Source of the DNA: PALSA-612 sp963776735 | GTDB taxonomy: Bacteria > Actinomycetota > Thermoleophilia > Gaiellales > Gaiellaceae | Reading direction: 5' to 3' | Assembly: GCA_963776735.1 (NCBI GenBank) | Contig: CAVZNV010000021.1 | Coordinates: 304,210 to 368,209 of the forward strand | Length of the DNA stretch: 64,000 bases | In this document: one piece after another, positions 15,393 to 24,108 of the stretch | How the letters are laid out: each line of letters opens with the position of its first letter | Numbering within the stretch: the stretch's first letter is position 1 | Program-made: the position numbers and the translations under genes | The notes under the pieces: generated by a model | Told to the model about the DNA's origin: nothing | The model's input: only the letters and a program-made list of their open reading frames with translations | Databases searched by the model: none

Positions 15393-17689
15393 GCGAGCAG
15401 CTCCCATACGCGCGGCGCAGTCAGCGGCAGTTCGACGTCGTCGCGGCCGAGCGCGTCGGCGACCGCGTTCGCGATCGCGACGGGCACGCTCATGGTGTTC
15501 CCTTCGCCGACGCCCTTGGCGCCGAGCGGCGTGAACGGCGACGGCGTGACGAGATGGGAGATGCGAAGCGGCGGCAGGTCGGGGCCGGTGGGGCAGAGGT
15601 AGTCCATGAACGTGCCGGTGAGCAGGTTGCCGTCCTCGTCGTAGACGACCCGCTCGAAGAGAGCCGGCGCGATGCCGTGCGCAAACCCGCCGCGGATCTG
15701 GCCTTCCAGCAGCGCCGGGTTGAGCACGGTGCCCGCGTCGTGAACCGTGACGTAGTCGAGCACCTTCACCTCGCCGGCCTCGCGGTCGATTTCGACGACG
15801 GCGAGGTCGACGATGAACCCGTGCGCTGCCGAGGACGCGACCCGGTCATCCTCGTCCGGCGGGGATAGGTTCGGAGCCGCGCAGTACGCGGTCTCGTGCA
15901 GGCCCGGCTCCATCCCGGCGGGCAGCGCGTCGGGATTCCAGTGGACGATCCCGGCGACGCGCCGCAGCGGCATGCCGTCGTCGCCGAGGTGGTTTCGGAT
16001 CGCGTCCACCTTCGCCGCGACCTTCTGCGCGGCCAGGTAGACGGCGCCCGCACCCACGCCGGAGAAGCGCGACGAGTAGTTGCCGGACGCCACCGACCAC
16101 GCGCTCGTGGACGTGTCCAGCTCCGTCACGACCTCGACCTCCTTGGGCGTGATCCCGAGCGCGTCCGCGACGATCTGGGCGCACACCGTCGCGTGCCCCT
16201 GGCCCTGCGGCGTCGTCCCGACCCGGACGGAGACGCCGCCGAGCGGGTTGACGAGGATGCTCGCGCCCTCGACGTTGCCCGACTTCGGCAGCGAGCCGGC
16301 GCGCTCCTCGGCCGTGTTCGCGAGCGTGATGTAGCCCATGTTCGAGATCGACGGCTCGACGACGCAGGCAAGGCCGATCCCGAACAGGCGGCCCTCGGCG
16401 CGGGCGGCGGTTTGCTCCTCGCGTCGCCCGGCGTACTGCCCGACCTCGAGCGCGCGGTCGAGACAGGCCTCGTAGTCGCCCGAGTCGTAGAGGCCGCCGG
16501 TCGGCGTGCGGTACGGAAACTGGTCGGCGCCGACGAGGTTGCGCCGCCGCAGTTCGGCCGGGTCGAGCCCCAGCCGGGCGGCGGCCAAATCCATCGTCCG
16601 CTCGAGCGCCAGGTAGACCTGCGGGCCGCCGAAGCCGCGGTTCAAGCCGGTCGGGCAGCGGTTCGTCAGCACGACACGGTTCCGGGTCGCGACCGCGGGC
16701 ACGCGATACGCGCCGGAGAGCGATCCCTGCATGCGGTAGAGCGTGGCCGGCTCGGGCGCGCGGACGTAGGCGCCGACATCCTCGATCGCGTCGTGGCGCA
16801 GCGCGAGCAACTCGCCATCGTCCGTGAACGCGGCTTCGAGCTCCGTGATGCGCGCCGTCGCGGAGGCGCTGCCCGCGAAGTGCTCCATCCGGTCCTCCGT
16901 CCACCGGACAGGGATCCCGAGCTTCCGCGAGGCGAGGCCGAGGAGCACGACGTAGACGTAGACGGTCGCCTTGATCCCGAAGCTGCCGCCGGAGTCGCGC
17001 GGCGTGATCAGCCGCAGCTTCGCCCCGCGCAGTCCGAGCGCGGCCGCCGCGACCGAGTGCAGCGTGAACGGCCCCTGGAAGTTGGCCCAGGCGGTGAGCG
17101 ACCCGGCGGCGGCGTCCCAGTCGCAGATCACGCCGTACGTCTCGACGGGGCAGCACGTCCAGCGCGGGAAGGCGTGCCGGCCGGAGACGACGACGTCGGC
17201 GCGGGCGAAGGCGCCGTCGACGTCGCCGTACGAGAACGAGCGGTCGGAGACGACGAGCCCGCGCCCGGCGTCCATCACCGGCTCGAGCGGCTCGTACTCG
17301 ACCTCGATCAGCTCGAGCGCGTCCTCGGCCAGGTAACGGTCTCGCGCGACGACGACCGCGAGCGGCTCGCCGGCGTACCGCGCGGTCTCGACTGCTGCTG
17401 CGTAGTACGGGATCGGGCTGTCGACGCCGGCGGGGAACGGACGGGACAGGGCCGCGACGTCTTCGCCCGTCAGCACTCCGAGCACGCCCGGCGCCGCGAG
17501 CGCGGCCGAGGCGTCGAGACTCGCAATGCGCGCGTGAGCGAGCTGCGAGCGCAGGATCGCGGCGTGGCCGGCGTGCGGGACGGGGTCGATGTCGTCCATG
17601 AAGCGACCCAGGCCGCGCAGTAGCGCCTCGTCCTCGAGCCTCGGGACCGCGCGCCCGACCCAGCTCTCGACCCGCTCGGTGACGGTCAC
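15389..17689 (-). CDS. Molybdopterin-binding large subunit, xanthine-dehydrogenase-type
   Basis: The 766-residue protein spans both large-subunit domains (N-terminal VGRAVPRLEDEALLRGLGRFMDDI; C-terminal LGAKGVGEGNTMSVPVAIANAVADAL). RGFGGPQ matches the xanthine dehydrogenase motif that holds the substrate-orienting arginine, and the GVGE glutamate matches the catalytic base. It lacks the AYRCSFR loop of genuine CO dehydrogenase. It therefore hydroxylates an organic substrate, unidentified. The GTG start lies 9 bases after the PfkB stop, and the stop overlaps the medium-subunit start. Confidence 0.92.
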   Translation of the reverse strand: MTVTERVESWVGRAVPRLEDEALLRGLGRFMDDIDPVPHAGHAAILRSQLAHARIASLDASAALAAPGVLGVLTGEDVAALSRPFPAGVDSPIPYYAAAVETARYAGEPLAVVVARDRYLAEDALELIEVEYEPLEPVMDAGRGLVVSDRSFSYGDVDGAFARADVVVSGRHAFPRWTCCPVETYGVICDWDAAAGSLTAWANFQGPFTLHSVAAAALGLRGAKLRLITPRDSGGSFGIKATVYVYVVLLGLASRKLGIPVRWTEDRMEHFAGSASATARITELEAAFTDDGELLALRHDAIEDVGAYVRAPEPATLYRMQGSLSGAYRVPAVATRNRVVLTNRCPTGLNRGFGGPQVYLALERTMDLAAARLGLDPAELRRRNLVGADQFPYRTPTGGLYDSGDYEACLDRALEVGQYAGRREEQTAARAEGRLFGIGLACVVEPSISNMGYITLANTAEERAGSLPKSGNVEGASILVNPLGGVSVRVGTTPQGQGHATVCAQIVADALGITPKEVEVVTELDTSTSAWSVASGNYSSRFSGVGAGAVYLAAQKVAAKVDAIRNHLGDDGMPLRRVAGIVHWNPDALPAGMEPGLHETAYCAAPNLSPPDEDDRVASSAAHGFIVDLAVVEIDREAGEVKVLDYVTVHDAGTVLNPALLEGQIRGGFAHGIAPALFERVVYDEDGNLLTGTFMDYLCPTGPDLPPLRISHLVTPSPFTPLGAKGVGEGNTMSVPVAIANAVADALGRDDVELPLTAPRVWELLA

Positions 17690-17698
17690 GCTCGAAGC

Positions 17699-18502
17699 CT
17701 AAGCGCCAGGAGAGTCTGCTGAGCCAGGCCAGCCGGGAGAGGCGGCAGCGGCGGCGCCGCACCGGCAGCCTTCGGCAAGCGCCTCCGCCAGCCCGGCGCC
17801 TCCCGCGAGCGCGACGAGCAGTCCGGCGGAGAAGGCGTCGCCGGCTCCCGGCACCTCCTGGAGTGCGCGCTGCGGCGGCTCGGCCCGTTCGAGCTCTCCG
17901 TCGAGCACGGCGACGGCTCCGCGGGCGCCGCACGTCACGCAGGCCAGCCGGTAGCGCTCCGCGAGGGTGCGCGCAGCCTCGTCGGCGTCCTGGCCGGTGA
18001 GCGCGCGCGCCCGCTGCTCGTTCGCGATCACGGCGTTGCCGCCGATCGGCAGCTCGTCGAGGTTGGCGGCCTCGAGCGCGATCCACGAGCCTTGCGCGCG
18101 TGCGAGAACAGCTGCGAGCGCGCGTTCCGGCAGGTAGCCCGAGACGAGCACGACGTCTGCCTCGGGCAGATCGGGAAGCCCCTCCGGTTCCAGCCGAGCG
18201 TTCGCACCCCGGTCGACGCGGAACTCGCCGTCCGCGAGCACGAACGTGCCGGTGCGCTCTCCGGGGTCGACCGCGAACACGGTCTCGACGCCGCTTCGGC
18301 CGAGCTCAGCGGCGAGGAAGCGGCTGCCGGCGTCGTCGCCCACGGCGCCGGCGGCGAAGGCGTCGGCCCCCAGCGAGGCGGCCCACACGGCCACGTTCGC
18401 GGCCGTACCGCCGGGCCCGAAGCGGGCGACGGCGTCGTGCCCGCGGCCGGCGACGACCACGTCGATCATCAGATCGCCGACGGCGAGGAAGCGAACCGGC
18501 AC
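17699..18502 (-). CDS. PfkB-family sugar/nucleoside kinase
   Basis: The 267-residue protein has the N-terminal PfkB signature region (GPGGTAANVAVWAASLGADAFAAGAVGDDAGS) and the C-terminal motif PGAGDAFSAGLLVALAGG carrying the catalytic aspartate. It is slightly short for the ribokinase family. It ends in a proline/serine-rich tail. The phosphoryl acceptor cannot be predicted. It lies between a small CxxC protein (11 bases) and the molybdenum hydroxylase large subunit (9 bases), which suggests a role in the same pathway or in supplying a cofactor precursor; this is inference. Confidence 0.88.
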   Translation of the reverse strand: MPVRFLAVGDLMIDVVVAGRGHDAVARFGPGGTAANVAVWAASLGADAFAAGAVGDDAGSRFLAAELGRSGVETVFAVDPGERTGTFVLADGEFRVDRGANARLEPEGLPDLPEADVVLVSGYLPERALAAVLARAQGSWIALEAANLDELPIGGNAVIANEQRARALTGQDADEAARTLAERYRLACVTCGARGAVAVLDGELERAEPPQRALQEVPGAGDAFSAGLLVALAGGAGLAEALAEGCRCGAAAAASPGWPGSADSPGA

Positions 18503-18513
18503 GGCGGCGGAGT

Positions 18514-18828
18514 CTACGGCGCGGCGACGCGGGCGGACGCGGCGGCGACCTGCTCGTCCGTCGGTCCGCCTGCCGTGAGCGCGCGGAAGGCCTCGACGAG
18601 CGCCCGCGGGTCACGGCGATGGCGCTTGGCGGCGAGCGTCAGCGGCTCGTGGAACGCGCCGCCGCAGTGGGCGCAAGGCAGCGAGAGCGTTGCCAGCAGG
18701 CGGCCCGCCTCGCCGCCCGGGAACATACGCAAGAGCTCGACGATCGTCGTCGAGCCCCTGATCTCGCCGCGGGCGGCCTCGGGCTCGGTTCCGCGCGCGG
18801 CGAGACCGAGCACGCGCTGCTGGCTCAT
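18514..18828 (-). CDS. Small CxxC protein, possibly related to the ScdA N-terminal/DUF1858 fold
   Basis: The 104-residue protein contains TTIVELLRMFPGGEAGRLLATLSLPCAHCGG followed by LTLAAKRHRRDPRALVEAFRAL. The arrangement (helix, 'F/YP', a LPC..CGG cysteine pair, then 'tLaeaA..h..dp..lv..l') resembles the short DUF1858/ScdA_N domain linked with di-iron or redox proteins. The match is by eye and uncertain. TACACT about 7 bases before the ATG on this strand could be a minus-10 box for a leaderless transcript. It sits 170 bases after the LarA-like gene and 11 bases before the PfkB gene. Confidence 0.6.
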   Translation of the reverse strand: MSQQRVLGLAARGTEPEAARGEIRGSTTIVELLRMFPGGEAGRLLATLSLPCAHCGGAFHEPLTLAAKRHRRDPRALVEAFRALTAGGPTDEQVAAASARVAAP

Positions 18829-18887
18829 GTCCGAAGTGTAGGTCGGCCGCTTTCGGACACGGGCGATCCGGCCGGGTCCGTTTCGGC

Positions 18888-18982
18888 CCCCACCCGACAA
18901 ATGGGCGGGGCGTCGTCCCGCCGCCCTCGCCGTGAGCGTAACCCGGAAACGCGCGCACGTCTGTGCCGATCTTGTGCCAATT
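18888..18982 (-). repeat. Dispersed intergenic element, copy 1
   Basis: On the minus strand it starts AATTGGCACA, then ATCGGCACAGACG, with TACGCTCA ending 33 nt after that CAC, exactly as in the other two copies. A G-rich tract GAGGGCGGCGGG follows, and then a hairpin with arms CCCCGCCC and GGGTGGGG (18888-18910, one G-T pair). Its first 22 bases match copy 2 at 18 positions. It lies between the LarA-like stop and the start of the small CxxC gene and points toward that gene, so it could also be its promoter/leader. Confidence 0.55.
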
Positions 18983-18998
18983 GCGCCCCGGGCCGGCG

Positions 18999-20402
18999 CT
19001 ACGCGGAAACCTCGTGCGGGAACCTGAGCGGCTCCGCGTCCATCCGCACCATGTTCGCGGGCAGCTGGTAGCGCGCGTAGGGCAGCACGATCACCTTCGC
19101 GTCCGGGCCGTGACGCTCCAGGGCCTCCGCGAACGCCTCGTCCAGCGAGGTCGTCGCGTCGATGCCGATGTCGGCCGCGTCCGCGAGGTTTTCCTCCAGC
19201 GTGACCAGCTTCAGGTGCTTGCGGGTCATGACCTCGTAGATCGGCACCCAGATGCAGCCCGCCCACATCTGGATCGCCCGTGCATGGATGTCCTTCAGCA
19301 CGCGCTCGTAGCTCTCCGTCGTCGGCGGCATGTACGGCTTCATCAGGTCCATCAGCGCCAGGCCCGGGAAGTCGCCGATCGCCGTCGACACGCCCGGCGA
19401 GGGCGACGCGTAGATGAGCGTGCCGCCGTCGCGCAGGACGAAGTCGGCCGACATGCAGCCCCAGCCCGTGTGGAAGAAAAGGTGGTCGGTCGGCGCGAAC
19501 ACGCCGCAGACCGCGATGTCCGCCTGCTCGCCCGGGTGCTCGTACGCGTAGATCTGGTTGAAGCGCTCGATCGCCCGCCGGTGGGCGGACGGGTGCTCGC
19601 CGAAGATGCAGTCGATCACGCGTCCGCGGGTGTCGAGCAGGACGTTCATCGTGCACTGCAGGCCGCACATCGTCGCCACCTCGTCGATGTCCGACCGCAT
19701 CGGGCCGGCGTAGGCGCCGTAGTGCGTCTGCGGCGACGGGACGAAGGCGCAGTGGTTCGACTCGATCGTCTCGTCGGAGACGACTCCGGGCAGGATCAGC
19801 TTGCCGCCGCCGCCCGCGCCCCAGTGGTTCGCCTGCGCGTGGCCGATCGTGATCTTCAGGTCGCACTCGGCCACCGCCGTCAGCAGCCACACGGGCGTGC
19901 CGCGCGACGAGACGCCGACGTAGGTGTACGCCTCCGAGTTGCGCGGGTCGTTCTGGTGGAAGGGGATGCCCATGCGCTCGAGGCGGGCGAGGTTGTCGCG
20001 GCCGATCTTCTGCTCGATGTCCGACTCGGACATCTGGAAGACCTTTCCGTTGGCGCACGCGAGCACGGCCGGCTTGCCGGCGGCCTCGACCGCGTCCAGC
20101 ACCGCCGGCAGCAGCTTCGACGCCGGCGTGGGACGGAACTGGTTGTCGATCACGATCGCGACCTTCGTCGCCGAGGCCAGCAGCTCGGAGAAGCGCGGCC
20201 CCGACACCGGGGACTCGAGGGCGGCCCGCGCCGCCTGGGTCGCATTCCCGACCGGCTCGGGCTCGTCGGGGTAGATCGCCGCCAGCAGGTTCGCGTCCGG
20301 CACGTCGAGCTCGAGCGACTCGCGCGAGACCTTGGTCTCGTCGTCGGCTGCGCCGATCGTCAGCGGGTCGAGGGACTCGTACGGGATCGTGAGCTTCGGC
20401 AT
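18999..20402 (-). CDS. larA: LarA-family (nickel-dependent lactate racemase-like) protein
   Basis: The 467-residue protein has the two-domain LarA layout. A DNQFRPTP segment near residue 90 is followed by the cofactor-region motif ITIGHAQANHWGAGGGGKLILPG, with histidines and the lysine at the position that binds the nickel-pincer nucleotide, and then DETIESNHCAF. Family members racemise or epimerise 2-hydroxy acids at C2. LarB/LarC/LarE cofactor genes are not in the window. A GGGGAG ribosome site precedes the ATG. It follows the LysR gene by 39 bases on the same strand, so it is probably controlled by or co-transcribed with it. The name reflects the family, not a proven substrate. Confidence 0.85.
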   Translation of the reverse strand: MPKLTIPYESLDPLTIGAADDETKVSRESLELDVPDANLLAAIYPDEPEPVGNATQAARAALESPVSGPRFSELLASATKVAIVIDNQFRPTPASKLLPAVLDAVEAAGKPAVLACANGKVFQMSESDIEQKIGRDNLARLERMGIPFHQNDPRNSEAYTYVGVSSRGTPVWLLTAVAECDLKITIGHAQANHWGAGGGGKLILPGVVSDETIESNHCAFVPSPQTHYGAYAGPMRSDIDEVATMCGLQCTMNVLLDTRGRVIDCIFGEHPSAHRRAIERFNQIYAYEHPGEQADIAVCGVFAPTDHLFFHTGWGCMSADFVLRDGGTLIYASPSPGVSTAIGDFPGLALMDLMKPYMPPTTESYERVLKDIHARAIQMWAGCIWVPIYEVMTRKHLKLVTLEENLADAADIGIDATTSLDEAFAEALERHGPDAKVIVLPYARYQLPANMVRMDAEPLRFPHEVSA

Positions 20403-20441
20403 CGGACTCCCCTGTCTCGTCGGAACGTCTGCGCCGCGAGT

Positions 20442-21323
20442 CTAGATCGTCTTCCGCTGCCAGTCGCTCGCCTTGAGGACGTCGAGAAACGCGCTTGCGA
20501 GCGGCGACCAGTCGCTGCGCGTGTACGCGGCCAGCTCGCGGACGACCGGGGGATCGAGTCGCAGCACCGTCGGGTCGAGGTCGGGCGCGACGACGTTGTC
20601 CGGCACCATCGCCGGGCCGAGACCGGCCGCCGCGAGTCGTGTCGCGGCCTCGACCTGCGTCGTGCGCACCGCAACGCGCGGCTGGAAGCCGGCCCGGCGG
20701 CACGCCCCCTCGACCACCTCGGTCAGGCCGTGTCCCGGCTGGAAGAGGATCCACTGCCGGTCGGCGAGCGCCGCGAGCGGGGTCGAGCCCGTGCCGGCGA
20801 GTGGATCCGACGCCGGCAGCACGACGACGAGCTCTTCGAGCCCGAGCCGCTCGCACGGCCCGGCCCAGTCCTCGGGCACCGGGCCGAGCGCGATGTCGCC
20901 GACACCCGAGCGCACCTCGTCCTCGAGCAGCGTCCGGTGCGTGTACTCGCGCATGCGGATCCCGATGCCCGGATGCCGCTGGATCCAGGTCGCGATCGCC
21001 CGCGGCAGGATGCCGACCGCCATCGAGAGCAGCGTTGCCACCTCGAGCTCGCCGGCCTCGAGGCCGAGCGCCATCCGCGCTGCGTTGCCGGCTCGCTCGG
21101 CCGCGCGCACGGCCGCCTGCGCCTCCGGCAGCAGCGCCCGGCCGGCCGCGGTCAGGCGAATTCCGCGGGGCAGACGCTCGAGCAGCGGCCCTCCGACCTC
21201 CGACTCGAGCGTGCGCACCTGCTGGGAGAGCGACGGCTGCGCGATGCCGAGCCGTCGCGCCGCGCGGGTGAACGAGCCCTCCTCCACCACGGTGAGAAAC
21301 GAGGTGAGTCGCCGCAGGTCCAT
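20442..21323 (-). CDS. LysR-family transcriptional regulator
   Basis: The 293-residue protein has the N-terminal winged helix (MDLRRLTSFLTVVEEGSFTRAARRLGIAQPSLSQQVRTLE) and a two-lobed effector-binding domain. It is divergent from the VOC/Liv transporter cluster, with 75 bases between start codons, and lies at the head of the LarA-PfkB-hydroxylase series. It could control either direction. A T-N11-A inverted repeat overlaps its own start codon, as expected for autoregulation. The effector is unknown; a 2-hydroxy or branched-chain acid would suit both neighbours, but that is inference. Confidence 0.93.
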   Translation of the reverse strand: MDLRRLTSFLTVVEEGSFTRAARRLGIAQPSLSQQVRTLESEVGGPLLERLPRGIRLTAAGRALLPEAQAAVRAAERAGNAARMALGLEAGELEVATLLSMAVGILPRAIATWIQRHPGIGIRMREYTHRTLLEDEVRSGVGDIALGPVPEDWAGPCERLGLEELVVVLPASDPLAGTGSTPLAALADRQWILFQPGHGLTEVVEGACRRAGFQPRVAVRTTQVEAATRLAAAGLGPAMVPDNVVAPDLDPTVLRLDPPVVRELAAYTRSDWSPLASAFLDVLKASDWQRKTI

Positions 21324-21336
21324 AGGCGGAGCCTAT
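21322..21336. promoter_or_regulatory. Inverted repeat ATAGGC-GGA-GCCTAT, candidate LysR-type site
   Basis: A perfect 6-3-6 inverted repeat containing the T-N11-A core typical of LysR regulators. It covers the ATG of the LysR gene and lies in the 75-base divergent region shared with the VOC gene start at 21399. Binding here would block translation/transcription of the regulator itself and could also affect the divergent promoter. Confidence 0.45.
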
Positions 21337-21398
21337 CGCGATCAGAGGGAATACCCCCATTGCACTATCGGCGCCACGGTCCTAAGATCACTCCCGGG

Positions 21399-21875
21399 GT
21401 GGGAGCGACTCGGCTCAATCACGTGTCCGTCCAGGCGGCCGATCTTGACGCGTCCGCGCGTTTCTACGAGCAGGTCTTCGGGATGGAGCGGATACCGACG
21501 GCGCACTTCCGTGGCCCGGTGCTCTGGCTGCGCCTCGGCGACCAGCAGCTCCATCTGTTCGAGAGCGCGGCGGAGGCGCCTCGCTTCCACCACTTCGCTC
21601 TCGACGTCGACGACTTCGAGGCGGTCTACGTGCGCGCGAAGGACCTCGGCCTGCTCGACGACGAGACCCACGGCGCCGCGCTCCGCGAGCACCCGACCGG
21701 CTGGGTACAGATGTACATCCGAGACCCGGCGGGCAACCTCGTCGAGATCGACTGGCCCGACGTGACGACGCTCGACCGCTCCGTCGTCACCGACATCCGC
21801 AAGCTCGACGACGACGTGCCGCAGACCGGCGACTCGGCCGCTGCGACGCTCTACACGGCGGGAGCGCGGGCATGA
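21399..21875 (+). CDS. VOC-family (glyoxalase/dioxygenase fold) protein
   Basis: The 158-residue protein has two beta-alpha-beta-beta-beta modules. The first is LNHVSVQAADLDASARFYEQVFGMERI; the second runs from RFHHFALDVDDFEAVYVRAKDLGL to YIRDPAGNLVEIDWPD. The metal-ligand pattern H...E/H...E of the family is partly visible (NHVSV, HHFALDV, NLVEIDW). Substrate unknown. The GTG at 21399 is the first sensible start. Its stop overlaps the ATG of the LivH-type permease (ATGA), so it is translated together with the transporter genes, which may indicate that it acts on the imported compound. Confidence 0.82.
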   Translation: MGATRLNHVSVQAADLDASARFYEQVFGMERIPTAHFRGPVLWLRLGDQQLHLFESAAEAPRFHHFALDVDDFEAVYVRAKDLGLLDDETHGAALREHPTGWVQMYIRDPAGNLVEIDWPDVTTLDRSVVTDIRKLDDDVPQTGDSAAATLYTAGARA

Positions 21876-23005
21876 CCGTCGCGCCTGCGCCCGCCACCGT
21901 CCAGGAGCCGAGAGAGCGCCGCCGCATCACGCGCTACGACGTCCTGCGCCGCCTGCCGCTCCTGATCACGATCGTCGCCGCCGCGGTCTTCGCCGTCTAC
22001 ATCCTCTTCGTGACCGTCCAGGCGCCGCTCCAGGGCGGGGGGAGCTGGCGCACGACCAACTACGGCTCGGCTGTCCACGATCCGGTCGACTTCGCCAAGA
22101 CGTTCCTCGACGCGATCACGTTCGCCGGGCTCCTGTTCGTCGTCGCGAGCGGGTTCACGCTCATCTTCGGGCTCATGCGCACGGTCAACATGGCGCACGG
22201 CACGCTCTTCCTGCTCGGCGGCTACATCGCGTTCGACCTGCAGCAGTACTTCTCGAACGCCGGCGGGTTCGCGCTCCAGGAGGTGCCGGCCTGGCAGTGG
22301 TTCCTGCCTGCGATCGTCGCCGCGGTCGCGGTCGCCGGCGTCGGGCTCGTGATGCAGCAGGCCTTCCTCCGCTGGACGCAGGGGCAGGATCTGCGTCAGG
22401 CGCTGATCACGATCGCGGTCTCGGTCATCATCGGCGACCAGATGCTGCAGCACTGGCCGCTGCAGGACAGCCTGGCCTGGCCGTCTTTCATCGGGCCGAA
22501 CAACTTCGCGCACATCGGCGGCGTCGTCTACGCCTGGAGCCGTCTCTTCATCCTCGGCGTGGCTGTCGTGATCGGCGTCTCGCTCTACCTCTGGCTGCAC
22601 AAGACGAAGACGGGAATGGTCATCCGCGCCGGCGTCGACGACCGTCACATGGTCTCGGCGCTCGGGGTGAACATCCAGCGCGCGTTCGCAATCGCGTTCA
22701 TCGTCGGAGCCGCGCTCGCCGGTTTCGGCGGTGCGATGGGCGGCGCGTTCTCGTCGCTCGCGCCGGGCGTCGACGGCCAGTGGCTCCTGAACTCGCTCGT
22801 CGTCGTGATCATCGGCGGGATGGGCTCGCTCGGCGGTGCCGCTGTCGGTGCGCTCCTCTACGCGTTCGTGTTGACCTTCTCGGCCGCATACCTGCCGACG
22901 TCGAGCCTCGACTGCTGCACCGAGTACTCGCCGATCTTCACCTTCGCCCTCCTGATCGCCGTGCTCGCGCTTCGCCCACTCGGCCTGTTCGGGAGGCCTG
23001 CTTGA
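21872..23005 (+). CDS. livH: Branched-chain amino acid-type ABC transporter permease, LivH
   Basis: The 377-residue membrane protein has about 8-9 hydrophobic helices and the LivH hallmark IFGLMRTVNMAHGTLFLLGGYIAF near residue 95. It also has GVNIQRAFAIAFIVGAALAGFGGAMGG and GGMGSLGGAAVGALL. The N-terminal tail and first periplasmic loop are longer than in E. coli LivH (about 300 residues). With LivM it forms the channel of a HAAT-type importer. The ATG overlaps the VOC stop. Family substrates include branched-chain amino acids, urea, amides and aromatic or other organic acids. Confidence 0.93.
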   Translation: MTVAPAPATVQEPRERRRITRYDVLRRLPLLITIVAAAVFAVYILFVTVQAPLQGGGSWRTTNYGSAVHDPVDFAKTFLDAITFAGLLFVVASGFTLIFGLMRTVNMAHGTLFLLGGYIAFDLQQYFSNAGGFALQEVPAWQWFLPAIVAAVAVAGVGLVMQQAFLRWTQGQDLRQALITIAVSVIIGDQMLQHWPLQDSLAWPSFIGPNNFAHIGGVVYAWSRLFILGVAVVIGVSLYLWLHKTKTGMVIRAGVDDRHMVSALGVNIQRAFAIAFIVGAALAGFGGAMGGAFSSLAPGVDGQWLLNSLVVVIIGGMGSLGGAAVGALLYAFVLTFSAAYLPTSSLDCCTEYSPIFTFALLIAVLALRPLGLFGRPA

Positions 23006-24108
23006 CCGATACGACCCAGGCCGCGCCCCAGCCTCAGAGGTCGGGCTTCGGGGCGTGGTGGCACAGCAAGACGCCGCTCCAGCTCTCCGAGTACGTCATC
23101 GTCGCCGGAGCGATCGTCGTCGCCGCGCTCGGGTCGATCGCGGTCCCCGACTCATTCGCCCACGACCTGCTCACGAACGTCTGGTGGTACGGCATCGCCG
23201 CGGCGAGCCTGATCTTCCTCTCCGCGTACGGCGGCATGGTCTCGCTCGCCCAGGTGTCCCTGTACGGCATTTCGGCGTTCGTCCTCGGCAACGTCGTCAC
23301 GAGCGGACAGGTGAAGGGGCTCCACCTCGGGTACGACCCGTGGGTCGGCATCGTCCTCGCGATCACGATCACGACGGCGATCGGGCTGATCCTCGGCGCC
23401 GTTGCGGCCCGAAGCGCCGGGATCTACTTCCTGATGATCACGCTCGCGTTCGCCGTGCTGACGAGCGTGTTCTTCGGGTCGGTGACGATCTTCTCCGGCT
23501 TCAGCGGCGTCAGCGGCATGGAGCTGACGGCACCGAGCGTGATCGGCAGCACGGTGGCGCACCCGGACCGGCTCTACTACATCGGGTTCGTCGCCTCGGT
23601 CCTCGTCTACCTGCTGATCAAGTACGTGGTCCGGACGCCGTTCGGGATCACCCTCCAGGGCGTCCGCGACGACCCTGTCCGCATGGCCTCGCTCGGATAC
23701 AACGTCGCGCTCCACCGAACGCTGGCGATGGGCTTCGGCGCGTTCCTGGCGTCGATCGCCGGGATCATCTACGCCTGGCAGTTCGGCCACATCGACCCGA
23801 ACTCGATCGGCCTCCAGCAAGTCATCGACCTGCTCACCATCGCCGTCATCGGCAGCCTCTACAGCATCGAGGGAGCCTGGATCGGGGCGCTCGTGTTCGT
23901 CGTGCTCCAGGACTACGCGCGCGACATCCCCTACGTCGACCGCATCGGCATCACGCAGGAGCGCTTCGAGACGATGATCGGCGTCATCTTCCTCGTCATC
24001 GTGCTCCTGAACCCGGCCGGGCTGATCGGCATCTGGAACTGGATCAAGGCGCAGGTGGGACGCCTGTTCGAAAGCGACGACCTCCAGGCCGAAGGGCCGA
24101 AGAGCTAG
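23002..24108 (+). CDS. livM: Branched-chain amino acid-type ABC transporter permease, LivM
   Basis: The 368-residue membrane protein contains LSAYGGMVSLAQVSLYGISAF, GIYFLMITLAFAVL, the cytoplasmic EAA-like loop GVRDDPVRMASLGYNV, and IGSLYSIEGAWIGALVFVVLQ near the end. These are typical of LivM. The start is a TTG at 23002 overlapping the LivH stop (TTGA), supported by GGGAGG five bases upstream. A 112-base gap separates it from the binding-protein gene, which therefore may have extra expression from its own signals. Confidence 0.92.
   Translation: MTDTTQAAPQPQRSGFGAWWHSKTPLQLSEYVIVAGAIVVAALGSIAVPDSFAHDLLTNVWWYGIAAASLIFLSAYGGMVSLAQVSLYGISAFVLGNVVTSGQVKGLHLGYDPWVGIVLAITITTAIGLILGAVAARSAGIYFLMITLAFAVLTSVFFGSVTIFSGFSGVSGMELTAPSVIGSTVAHPDRLYYIGFVASVLVYLLIKYVVRTPFGITLQGVRDDPVRMASLGYNVALHRTLAMGFGAFLASIAGIIYAWQFGHIDPNSIGLQQVIDLLTIAVIGSLYSIEGAWIGALVFVVLQDYARDIPYVDRIGITQERFETMIGVIFLVIVLLNPAGLIGIWNWIKAQVGRLFESDDLQAEGPKS

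Noticed and set aside
18961..18982. GG-N10-GC spacing in the 5' part of the dispersed element, like a sigma-54 promoter
   Set aside because: The match is present in copies 1 and 2, but Actinomycetota generally lack sigma-54 and copy 2 points at no gene. The match is more likely a by-product of the repeated GGCAC box.
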